Source of the DNA: Thiocapsa sp.
GTDB lineage: Bacteria; Pseudomonadota; Gammaproteobacteria; Chromatiales; Chromatiaceae
Reading direction: 5' to 3'
DNA length: 64,000 nucleotides
Assembly (NCBI RefSeq): GCF_018399035.1
Contig: NZ_CP073760.1
Location: 2,480,001 to 2,544,000, forward strand
In this document: piece by piece, positions 49,292 to 64,000 of the stretch
Layout of the letters: each line of letters opens with the position of its first letter
Numbering within the stretch: the first letter of the stretch is position 1
Program-made: the position numbers and the translations under genes
The notes under the pieces: generated by a model
What the model saw: the letters and a program-made list of their open reading frames with translations, nothing else
What the model was told of the DNA's origin: nothing
Database searches by the model: none

Positions 49292-50046
49292 ATGCCGCGG
49301 ACGGCCCCCTTGCAGGGCGCCATCTCGCCCTCTATCTGACCGGCGAGCACAGCTGCTCCTACCTGTCCGAGCACCGGGCGCGGACCCTGTTCGTGGACCC
49401 CACGGCCCACATCGACGGCGCGACCTACCAGGCCCTGGTCGATCAGGGGTTCCGCCGCAGCGGCGCACATGTTTACCGGCCGGCCTGTCGCGGCTGCGCG
49501 GCCTGCGTGCCGGTACGCGTGCCGGTTGCGGATTTCGTCCCGGACCGCTCGCAACGTCGCAACTGGCGCCGCAACTCGGCCGAGCTGACACTCCTCGACA
49601 CCCCGGCCGCCTTCAAGCCGAGCCATTTCGAGCTTTACAGACGTTACCTGATGGAGCGCCATCCGCAAGGCGGTATGGCGGACGAGGCATCCGAAGGCAG
49701 CTACCGCCGTTTTCTTGTCGAACGCTGGGGCGGCTCGACCCGCTTCATCGAGATGAGGCTCGACGAGCGACTGGTCGGCGTGGCCGTGACGGACGTCCTC
49801 GAGCAGGGGCTCTCCGCTGTTTACACCTTCTTCGACCCGACGCTCTCGGAACGCTCGCCGGGGACCTTCGCCATCCTGGCGCAGATCGAAGTGGCTCGAC
49901 GCATCGCAGCGCCCTACCTCTATCTGGGCTATTGGCTTCGAGACTCGCCGAAGATGCGGTATAAAGAGCGATTCCGCCCGATCGAGGCGTGGGACGGCCA
50001 CAAGTGGCTCAGGTTCGATCGTACGCGGCCCTTGAACCTCGGTTAA
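49288..50046 (+). CDS. bpt: Aspartate/glutamate leucyltransferase Bpt
   Basis: A 252-residue protein of the ATE1-like family that transfers Leu to N-terminal Asp or Glu. The N-terminal CSYL and the [14 protein letters not shown] cysteine cluster are diagnostic, together with [19 protein letters not shown] and [12 protein letters not shown] in the acyltransferase fold. It forms an ATGA overlap with aat. Confidence 0.94.
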   Translation: MNAADGPLAGRHLALYLTGEHSCSYLSEHRARTLFVDPTAHIDGATYQALVDQGFRRSGAHVYRPACRGCAACVPVRVPVADFVPDRSQRRNWRRNSAELTLLDTPAAFKPSHFELYRRYLMERHPQGGMADEASEGSYRRFLVERWGGSTRFIEMRLDERLVGVAVTDVLEQGLSAVYTFFDPTLSERSPGTFAILAQIEVARRIAAPYLYLGYWLRDSPKMRYKERFRPIEAWDGHKWLRFDRTRPLNLG

Positions 50047-50178
50047 GGCCCATCGGGCAATCGACTCGGTACGAAGCGATTCAACGATCCCTGCGGCCCC
50101 GCCGGGACGCTCAACCTATGGTACACTTCCGGAGCTTCATGGCCCGGATCCGATCACGCAGTACAACACACGAAAACT

Positions 50179-50397
50179 ATGTCAAAAGACGACGTTATCC
50201 AAATGGAAGGCACGGTCACCGAGACCCTGCCGAACACTGTATTCAGGGTCGAGCTGGAGAACGGTCACACCGTGACGGCTCATATCTCCGGCAAGATGCG
50301 CAAGCACTATATCCGCATCCTGACGGGCGACAAGGTCACTGTCGAGCTGACGCCATACGACCTCACGAAAGGCCGCATCGTGTATCGAGCGCGATAA
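50179..50397 (+). CDS. infA: Translation initiation factor IF-1
   Basis: A 72-residue OB-fold protein: [20 protein letters not shown], then [20 protein letters not shown] and [18 protein letters not shown]. It binds the ribosomal A site during initiation. Position after aat/bpt and before clpA is conserved with E. coli. Confidence 0.97.
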   Translation: MSKDDVIQMEGTVTETLPNTVFRVELENGHTVTAHISGKMRKHYIRILTGDKVTVELTPYDLTKGRIVYRAR

Positions 50398-50608
50398 GCC
50401 CGTCCGCAACGAAAAGAAACCGCAGACGCCGGGAGATGGCTTCCCGGAGATGCAGGACGTGGGCAGGCATGGCGGCGCCATCGGCGGGTTGCCGTCGGAT
50501 TCGCCGGAAAAATGCTGTCTCAGGGGTTTGCGCGTCGACCGACAGTCCTTCGCCGGAGACGCGATGATCGATGCGAGCGCCGGGCGACGTCTGTCGCCGG
50601 GCTGTATC

Positions 50609-52870
<2,262 letters not shown>

Positions 52871-52936
52871 TGGCCTAATCCAAGCAGGGGTTGACGAAAC
52901 GGTGTAAGCCGCTGCAGCGACCAGGTGTGTCGGGCT

Positions 52937-53260
52937 CTAAGCCTCTTCCATCGTGCACATCAAGGGGTGTTGGTGACTGCGCGCAAAGTCATTCACCTCC
53001 GACACCTTGGTCTCGGCGATGTCTTTCGTGTAGACGCCGCACACGCCGCGACCGCGCGTGTGCACATGCAGCATGATCTGGGTCGCCTTCTCGCGATTCA
53101 TGGCGAAGAAGGTCTCCAGCACCTGCACCACGAACTCCATCGGCGTGTAATCATCATTCAGCAACAGGACCTTGAATAGGGGCGGCCGACGCAGTTTAGG
53201 CTTCGCCTCCTGTACGGTCAGCCCTGATTCGCGCTCCTCGCTTGGAAGATCGTCACTCAT
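52937..53260 (-). CDS. clpS: ClpA adaptor ClpS
   Basis: A 107-residue adaptor that captures N-degrons. It contains [20 protein letters not shown] (the hydrophobic pocket), [19 protein letters not shown] and [13 protein letters not shown] chose the ATG at 53260 (MSDDLPSEE). It is followed by clpA on the same strand. Confidence 0.96.
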   Translation of the reverse strand: MSDDLPSEERESGLTVQEAKPKLRRPPLFKVLLLNDDYTPMEFVVQVLETFFAMNREKATQIMLHVHTRGRGVCGVYTKDIAETKVSEVNDFARSHQHPLMCTMEEA

Positions 53261-53559
53261 GATTCGGGATTCTAGGCAAAATTTCGAGGGTTGCGATGTC
53301 GGTCGCACGATTCGGAGCGACATGCGGCCCGGCTCCAGGTTTATCCGGGCCGAGAGATGTCGCCTGCGTTCGGATTCCGGCCGGGCCGACCCGTGACGCG
53401 AATCGGTTGGGAATGCCCCGGACGATGTCGGTTTGACCCCCGAAATCACCTTACTATACTACGCAGTTATGGCGCGGTTCCGAGGTTTCAAGGCACCCGT
53501 CAGACAACAACAACGATGACCACCAACGAGAAACCTGCAACTCCCGGAGGAGCCCTTAA

Positions 53560-53766
53560 ATGATTACCGGTGTTGTCAAGTGGTTCAATAACGCCAAGGG
53601 TTACGGGTTCGTGCAACCCGATGGCCGCGACGAGGACGTCTTCGTCCACTTCTCGGCCATCGACATGGATGGCTACAAGACCTTACGCGAGGGGCAAAAA
53701 GTCCAATTCGAGATCAGTCAGGGCCCGAAAGGCCTGCATGCGGCCAACGTGCACCGCGTGAGTTGA
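53560..53766 (+). CDS. cspD: Cold-shock-domain protein, CspD-like
   Basis: A 68-residue nucleic-acid-binding protein with both RNP motifs: KGYGFVQP and DVFVHFSAI. It is divergent from clpS, exactly as cspD in E. coli, which is why I name it so. ggagg precedes the ATG. Confidence 0.92.
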   Translation: MITGVVKWFNNAKGYGFVQPDGRDEDVFVHFSAIDMDGYKTLREGQKVQFEISQGPKGLHAANVHRVS

Positions 53767-53836
53767 TCGCCATGGGATGACCGCTCGCGATTGTCGGCCC
53801 GGTCGGGGTCGTTGCGCCGACATCCGACCACAGCCG

Positions 53837-53868
53837 GGGGCGGAATCCTGATTCCGCGCCCCGTTTTC
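53837..53868 (+). terminator. Rho-independent terminator after cspD
   Basis: The stem ggggcggaat-cctg-attccgcgcccc (53837-53862) is followed by gtttt. It lies between the converging cspD and icd genes. Confidence 0.75.
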
Positions 53869-53892
53869 CCGAAGACTCGGCGGCCTTTTCCG

Positions 53893-55152
<1,260 letters not shown>

Positions 55153-55282
55153 GTGCAGTGCTCTCGTTGCTCAAAAGCCGTCATGCTAACACCGGCTTCG
55201 TGGCTTGCGCAGACCTTCGATGACCGAGCGGCCCCACCTATTCGCGACGCGGACCGCCGCGCGCTCGTTATACAATCACGGG

Positions 55283-56395
55283 ATGACCGCCAGACTGCAA
55301 AAGCCCCGCTCGACCCGCGTGATCGTCGGCCTCTCCGGCGGTGTCGATTCGGCCGTCGCAGCCCATCGACTGCTTGCGCAGGGCTACATGGTCGAAGCCC
55401 TCTTCATGAAGAACTGGGAAGAGGACGACGATCCCGGCTACTGCGCCGCCGCCGCGGATCTGGCCGACGCGCGTGCGGTCGCCGAACGGCTCGGGATCCG
55501 GCTGCATACCGTCAACTTTGCGACCGAATACTGGGATCGCGTCTTCGAGTCCTTCCTGAGCGAATATCGGGCCTTGCGCACCCCCAACCCGGATGTGCTG
55601 TGCAACCGGGAGATCAAGTTCGCCGCCTTCCTCGAGCACGCCCTGGACCTAGGGGCCGACCTCATCGCCACCGGCCACTACGCACGGGTCACATGCGATG
55701 CGCAGGGCGCGCGTTTGGATCTGTGCGCCGACCCCGACAAGGATCAAACCTATTTCCTGCATCTGCTCGATCAATCTCAGTTGGAGCGCGCGCTCTTCCC
55801 TCTGCATGACCTGACCAAGCGCGAGGTTCGGGAGATCGCGAGGGGTCTGGGACTCGCCAATGCCGAGAAAAAGGACAGCACCGGGATCTGCTTCATCGGC
55901 GAGCGGCGCTTCCGGGACTTCCTCGCCCGCTACCTCCCGCGCGAGCCCGGCCCCATCGAGACCACCGAAGGGGTTGCGATCGGCGAGCATCGGGGCCTCG
56001 CCTACTACACCGTCGGGCAACGCCAGGGACTCGGCATCGGCGGCATTCACGGCGGTCGCGAGGCACCCTGGTTCGTCGCCGCGAAGGACGCCGAGCGCAA
56101 CACCTTGGTGCTGGTTCAAGACACGCACCATCCGCTGCTCATGTCTTCCGGGTTGCGTGCGGCGGCGCCGCATTGGATCGCCGGAGTACCGCCGCAAGCC
56201 CCGCCGTTTCGGTGCCTGGCCCGTCTACGCCATCGCCAGCCCCTGCAGCACTGCGAGGTCGTGGAGGCCGGGGAGTCGGGTTGCCGGATTTGGTTCGACC
56301 AACCGCAGCGCGCCGTCACGCCGGGGCAATCGGTCGTGCTCTACCGCGACGACGTCTGTCTCGGCGGCGCGATCATCGACGCCGGATGGCGCTGA
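55283..56395 (+). CDS. mnmA: tRNA-specific 2-thiouridylase MnmA
   Basis: A 370-residue enzyme that makes s2U34 in tRNA. It has the PP-loop GLSGGVDSAVAAH, the catalytic cysteine in NPDVLCNREIKF and the partner cysteine in TGICFIGERRF. The start MTARLQ at 55283 puts the PP-loop at the usual distance; an upstream in-frame start at 55205 is less likely. It is followed by hflD as in E. coli. Confidence 0.95.
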   Translation: MTARLQKPRSTRVIVGLSGGVDSAVAAHRLLAQGYMVEALFMKNWEEDDDPGYCAAAADLADARAVAERLGIRLHTVNFATEYWDRVFESFLSEYRALRTPNPDVLCNREIKFAAFLEHALDLGADLIATGHYARVTCDAQGARLDLCADPDKDQTYFLHLLDQSQLERALFPLHDLTKREVREIARGLGLANAEKKDSTGICFIGERRFRDFLARYLPREPGPIETTEGVAIGEHRGLAYYTVGQRQGLGIGGIHGGREAPWFVAAKDAERNTLVLVQDTHHPLLMSSGLRAAAPHWIAGVPPQAPPFRCLARLRHRQPLQHCEVVEAGESGCRIWFDQPQRAVTPGQSVVLYRDDVCLGGAIIDAGWR

Positions 56396-56478
56396 GCCGC
56401 ATCGAGAACCGGCACTTGGCGCAACCGCACGGTTCGGGTTCAAATGACCGTCACATCCCTCAGGAGATCACCAGCCGA

Positions 56479-57126
56479 ATGCCCCACGACAATCTCGACC
56501 GCCTCATCGCCCTCGCCGGTATCTATCAGGCCGTCAACTGTGTCATGCGCGTCGCCCGCTCCGGCTCGGCCGACACCGACGCGATGGAGCCCTGTATCTA
56601 CAGCCTCCTGCAGGTCAATGCCGACGACGTGGGTACGGTCTTCGGCGAGCCGGGACGGGTCGCGAACGGCGCACGACAGATCATTGCCCAGCTCACCGGC
56701 AAGCCGGAGCGCAACCTGGAGTTGACCCGCTACGTGGTCCTCTTGATGAAGTTGGAGCGGGCCCTTGCGGGACGCCCCGACCTCCTCGCGCGCGTCGGCG
56801 AAGGCATCGAGGCGGCACAGGCAAAGCAGGAGCACTTTGCACTCCTGCATCCGAACATGTTGGCCCATCTCGCGGCGATCTACACCGACACCCTCAGCAC
56901 CCTGGAGCCACGCATCATCGTCCGCGGCGACCCGCTGCATCTGCAGAATCCCGACAACCAGAACCGGGTGCGCGCTCTGCTGCTCGCCGGCATCCGCTCG
57001 GCCATGCTGTGGCGGCAGGTCGGCGGTACCCGCTGGCAACTGCTCATGAAGAACAAGCAGATCCTCGCCGACGCCCGCCGCTACCTCAACAGCCTGGCCG
57101 ACCGCACCGCCAACCCGAATGCCTGA
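56479..57126 (+). CDS. hflD: HflD-family protein
   Basis: A 215-residue protein with LIALAGIYQAVNCVMRVARS near the start and RALLLAGIRSAMLWRQVGGT at the end, the pattern of HflD (YcfC). In E. coli it affects lysogeny of phage lambda through CII; its cell function is uncertain. Gene order mnmA-hflD-purB is conserved, here interrupted by aconitase. Confidence 0.92.
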   Translation: MPHDNLDRLIALAGIYQAVNCVMRVARSGSADTDAMEPCIYSLLQVNADDVGTVFGEPGRVANGARQIIAQLTGKPERNLELTRYVVLLMKLERALAGRPDLLARVGEGIEAAQAKQEHFALLHPNMLAHLAAIYTDTLSTLEPRIIVRGDPLHLQNPDNQNRVRALLLAGIRSAMLWRQVGGTRWQLLMKNKQILADARRYLNSLADRTANPNA

Positions 57127-57210
57127 ACGTACTGCACCGCAGCATATAGCGCCGCACCGGCTTGGCCGCTAGAATCGGGCCCAACCTGTTCGCCGAACCC
57201 GGAGCACCGC

Positions 57211-61251
<4,041 letters not shown>

Positions 61252-61265
61252 GTGATGGGACAATA

Positions 61266-61297
61266 AAAAAGGCCGCTCACGTCGAGACGTGAACGGC
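61266..61297 (-). terminator. Rho-independent terminator for the OmpA-family gene
   Basis: The stem ggccg-ctcacgtcgagacgtgaa-cggcc has a run of A on its left, which is a T-run on the minus strand. It therefore fits transcripts from the right, 180 bases after the OmpA-family stop. It also lies only 15 bases after purB. Confidence 0.65.
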
Positions 61298-61476
61298 CCT
61301 CCCATAAGCCCCGGTCGGGGGGATGAGGCTTATTGGACCCTAACGCACCGGTCACGCAAGTGATCGGTGCGGTTCTAAACAGGGGGCACGTGCGGGACTT
61401 CGAACGGCGTCGGGGATGATCAACCCCCCGGCATGTGACCGGGAGATCGACACAACCCCGCGGGGACGGCGGAGCG

Positions 61477-62058
61477 TCAGCTGCCTTCGTACTCGGCGAG
61501 GATCCTCACACGGCGCTGCTGAACCGAGAAGATGTCGTATTCAGGCAGCATGTTGCGCTTGCCTTCGCTTGTGACCGACACGATGTCGCTCGCAGGAATA
61601 CCCTTGCTGATCATATAGTTCCGGACAGACTCCGCACGACGCATGCCGAGCGCCATGTTGTACTCGTCCGAGCCCTTCGCATCGGTATGACCGACAAGCG
61701 CGATCTCTTCACGGACCGGCGTCGCCTTCACTTGGGTGATGTAGTCGTCCAAGCGTTGCAGCTCGGCATCGTTGACGACGTTGGCCATCTCATACTTGTC
61801 GAACTCGAAGTTCAAGCGGACCGTGAACTCTTTCGGAACCACGGCAGCCTTGACGCAGGGCTCCAAGTCATTGGCGCCGTGCAGACTCTGCCAGCATTCA
61901 CCGTAGCTGGTCACCCAAGCCGTGCCGACGGGCTGAGCGGACCAGAAGTGCTCGTAGTTGTAGTCGGCCTGAACCGACAGCGGAGCGGCCAACGTGACAG
62001 CCATCGCGAGCGGGGCTGCGAGCGCGGCCAGCCTTGAGGTCTTTTTCTGTTTGCGCAT
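61477..62058 (-). CDS. OmpA-family protein
   Basis: A 193-residue exported protein with a signal peptide (core LAALAAPLAMAVTLAAPLSV, cleavage near QA). No beta-barrel is present. The C-terminal OmpA domain shows LNFEFDKYEMANVVNDAELQ, then VGHTDAKGSDEYNMALGMRR and NMLPEYDIFSVQQRRVRI, which bind peptidoglycan. It probably links envelope layers. aggaa lies upstream of the ATG. Confidence 0.88.
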   Translation of the reverse strand: MRKQKKTSRLAALAAPLAMAVTLAAPLSVQADYNYEHFWSAQPVGTAWVTSYGECWQSLHGANDLEPCVKAAVVPKEFTVRLNFEFDKYEMANVVNDAELQRLDDYITQVKATPVREEIALVGHTDAKGSDEYNMALGMRRAESVRNYMISKGIPASDIVSVTSEGKRNMLPEYDIFSVQQRRVRILAEYEGS

Positions 62059-62527
62059 CTTTTGGTTTCCTGTTCAGGTGGATGGATGATGATTCTAGCG
62101 TCGGCTTTGGCTTTGGCTTTGGCTTTGGCTTTGGCCTTAGGCGGAAGACATGTCAGGAAAAAGCAACATCATCGTCTTTGGATCGCTCGTTCGCCGCGGG
62201 TCTGCCGTCTTACTTCAGCTCATCGATTAAGATTAGGCGCGGACAGCATAGACAGACCGCACTTGGGACAACGACATTTTAGCCTACAACAGGCACAAAA
62301 GTGCAACTTTTTTCGCCGCGCGAAACATATTTGCAACGACCGCTTCCCGAATACCACAACAACGGACGGAAAAGCGATCCTCGAACCCAGCAGCGACCTG
62401 GCCTGCGCACGATCGACGAACCCTGTTGCTATTTAGCAACTTCCACCTCCGGACACGGAGCGACGTGTTTTCCCGACCGGACCCGGAAGGCATCGATGCA
62501 CGGGACGTCGGGCAGGAGCGCAATGAC
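62059..62527. other. Intergenic region with promoter of the OmpA-family gene
   Basis: Divergent region between the OmpA-family gene and 62528. It holds the hexanucleotide repeat described separately, and otherwise no gene or RNA that I recognise. Confidence 0.4.
62103..62138. repeat. Hexanucleotide tandem repeat (ggcttt)
   Basis: Five perfect copies of ggcttt and one imperfect copy (ggcctt), 45-80 bases upstream of the start of the OmpA-family gene. Confidence 0.95.
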
Positions 62528-63025
62528 ATGAATGGGTCCCGCCACCAGCCCGGCCTCGGAATGCTCGCAACGCGAGGCGCGATTCGTGACGCGGGGATTG
62601 CGATCGCTCAAGCGTCGCGAAGCGAGCTGCTTGTGTTCGAACGTACGCTCGACCTCGATCTGTACAACACCCAAGAGTTCATCGATGCCGTGAAGAGGCT
62701 TGCGCTCGCACGACCGGACTCTCCCGTACGAATCCTCTTGAGCCATGCCGACAGACGCAACCAAACCGGAAACCGCATCGTCAGGCTGGCTCAGCGTCTG
62801 ACGTCGAGGATCGCGATCCGGCGCCTTGCCGACGACGCCACGGATCGTCCCGATGCCTTTCTGATCGGCGACCGCCACGCCTACCTCAAACGTCCATTCG
62901 CCGAAGGCAGCGAAGGCGTCGCCGATATGCACGGGAGACGGGAGGCCCATCGGCTGCGTGCCGACTTCGAGCAGATGTGGGAGCACGCCGAGGACGACAT
63001 GGAGGCTCGGCACCTCCATCTTTGA
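62528..63025 (+). CDS. Uncharacterised cytoplasmic protein
   Basis: A 165-residue protein without signal peptide or membrane segment. Visible are ELLVFERTLDLDLYNTQEFI, VRILLSHADRRNQTGNRIV and AFLIGDRHAYLKRPF, a pattern I associate with a small uncharacterised gammaproteobacterial family related in outline to phospholipase-D-like sensor domains. ggag lies 11 bases before the chosen ATG; a longer frame from 62426 is less likely. Confidence 0.65.
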   Translation: MNGSRHQPGLGMLATRGAIRDAGIAIAQASRSELLVFERTLDLDLYNTQEFIDAVKRLALARPDSPVRILLSHADRRNQTGNRIVRLAQRLTSRIAIRRLADDATDRPDAFLIGDRHAYLKRPFAEGSEGVADMHGRREAHRLRADFEQMWEHAEDDMEARHLHL

Positions 63026-63051
63026 GGTGATTTCCGCACGATTCCATACTT

Positions 63052-63127
63052 GTAGGTTGTGCTGACGATAGGAAGCACAACGTGCGCCGACGGTTGGTTG
63101 TGCCCCGCACGGCTCGGCACGACCTAC
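63052..63127. repeat. 76-bp imperfect palindromic repeat
   Basis: Begins gtaggttgtgc and ends gcacgacctac, its reverse complement with one mismatch, with internal gcacaac/gttgtgc. It looks like a dispersed intergenic repeat of the REP type; no second copy is in the window. Confidence 0.55.
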
Positions 63128-63212
63128 GCCCTTGGGATGAAGGTTTCCGGAATTCGCCTGAGTCCGCGCCGCGCGGTCCGGTGCGCGCACTCCGCCCGAC
63201 TCGCGTCGCGGA

Positions 63213-64000
63213 TCAGCGTCGCTCGCTCAACAGCACGCGATCGGTCTCTTGCGGCCCCACATAGATTTGACGCGGCCGGGCGATCTTGTTGCCGGGCGTC
63301 TGCTCCTGCTCCCACCAGTGGGCGATCCAACCGGGCAGTCTCCCGATCGCGAACATGACCGTAAACATGTTCACCGGAATTCCGATCGCGCGCAGGATGA
63401 TGCCGCTGTAAAAGTCCACGTTGGGATAGAGCTGCCGGTCGATGAAGTAAGGATCTTCGAGCGCGATCTCCTCGAGCCGACGCGCGATGTCGAGCAGCGG
63501 ATCCTTGACCCCGAGCTGCGGCAGGAGTCGCTCCGCGACGTTTGCCAGCATGCGCGCACGCGGGTCGAAATTCCGGTAGACCCGGTGCCCGAACCCCATC
63601 AATCGGACCTTGCTGTCCTTGTCTTTCGCCAGCCGAACATAGTCGTCCGGGGTCATCTGTCCCTGATGGATCTGCTCGAGCATCTCGAGCACCGCGACGT
63701 TCGCTCCGCCGTGCAGCGGCCCCCACAGCGCGCAGACGCCCGCCGCACAGGAGGCGAAGAGATTGGCCTGGCTCGAGCCGACCATACGCACCGTCGAGGT
63801 CGAGCAGTTCTGCTCATGATCGGCGTGGAGCAACAGGATCAGGTTGAGCGCGTCTCGAACGACCGGATCGCAGACATGCTGCTCGAAGGGCTGGGAGAAC
63901 ATCATGTGCAGAAAGTTCGGCACGTATCTCAGCTTGGGATCCGGATAGATATAAGGCAACCCTCTGGAGTGGCGATAGGCGTAAGCGGCAATGGTGCGGA
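63213..64000 (-). CDS. gltA: Citrate synthase, C-terminal part (runs off window)
   Basis: About 262 residues of a type II (hexameric) citrate synthase. The catalytic residues are visible: [15 protein letters not shown] (His), [14 protein letters not shown] (His) and [10 protein letters not shown] (Asp). The N-terminal half lies beyond the window. It condenses oxaloacetate and acetyl-CoA. Confidence 0.95.
   Translation of the reverse strand, partial: RTIAAYAYRHSRGLPYIYPDPKLRYVPNFLHMMFSQPFEQHVCDPVVRDALNLILLLHADHEQNCSTSTVRMVGSSQANLFASCAAGVCALWGPLHGGANVAVLEMLEQIHQGQMTPDDYVRLAKDKDSKVRLMGFGHRVYRNFDPRARMLANVAERLLPQLGVKDPLLDIARRLEEIALEDPYFIDRQLYPNVDFYSGIILRAIGIPVNMFTVMFAIGRLPGWIAHWWEQEQTPGNKIARPRQIYVGPQETDRVLLSERR

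Overview
The window is GC-rich gammaproteobacterial chromosome and most resembles a purple sulfur bacterium of the Chromatiaceae, Thiocapsa-like. The best marker is a Tat-exported high-potential iron-sulfur protein (43.6-44.0 kb) that closely matches Chromatiaceae HiPIP as I remember it. Gene order elsewhere (fur/bamE, rlmE-ftsH-glmM, trxB, aat-bpt-infA, clpA-clpS-cspD, icd, mnmA-hflD, purB) is typical of gammaproteobacteria. No tRNA, rRNA or CRISPR array was seen.

Layout. 1-5.7 kb: a cluster of toxin-antitoxin pieces (RhuM-like N-terminus, MNT nucleotidyltransferase, a zeta-toxin-like remnant, a second and decayed nucleotidyltransferase) around an intact hrpA. 5.7-7.7 kb: a HEAT-repeat protein and a small methyltransferase, separated by palindromic intergenic repeats. 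8.0-12.2 kb: a strong candidate sigma-54 promoter in front of three secreted proteins, the last with DUF4114/LruC domains, facing a sigma-54 activator whose receiver domain lacks the normal phosphorylation residues. 12.4-15.9 kb: mfd.

16-35 kb is the accessory island and the most interesting part. Five otherwise unrelated secreted proteins (a subtilisin-like protease, a parallel beta-helix protein, an ASH-repeat protein, a DUF1566 protein and an alpha/alpha-toroid-like protein) all end in the same C-terminal domain of about 245 residues. The domain has four invariant cysteines and always stops at the same residues, VGATNVAVTAP. I do not recognise it. A sixth member appears to have been lost: its leader and start codon remain next to an IS4-family element. 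Copies of an 85-bp terminal-inverted-repeat element punctuate the island, twice as pairs with exactly 23 bp of AT-rich spacer. A methyltransferase and an RgpF-like protein sit inside the island and suggest a link to surface glycans.

35-64 kb is mostly core genome: Fur, BamE, RnfH/RatA, an SNF-family transporter, GlmM, FtsH, RlmE, HiPIP, an NlpC/P60 lipoprotein, a CPA1 antiporter, TrxB, then the whole N-degron apparatus (Aat, Bpt, ClpS, ClpA) close together, CspD, Icd, MnmA, HflD, an aconitase reading frame broken by one missing base, PurB, an OmpA-family protein and the start of citrate synthase. Aconitase, isocitrate dehydrogenase and citrate synthase put three TCA-cycle steps within 10 kb.
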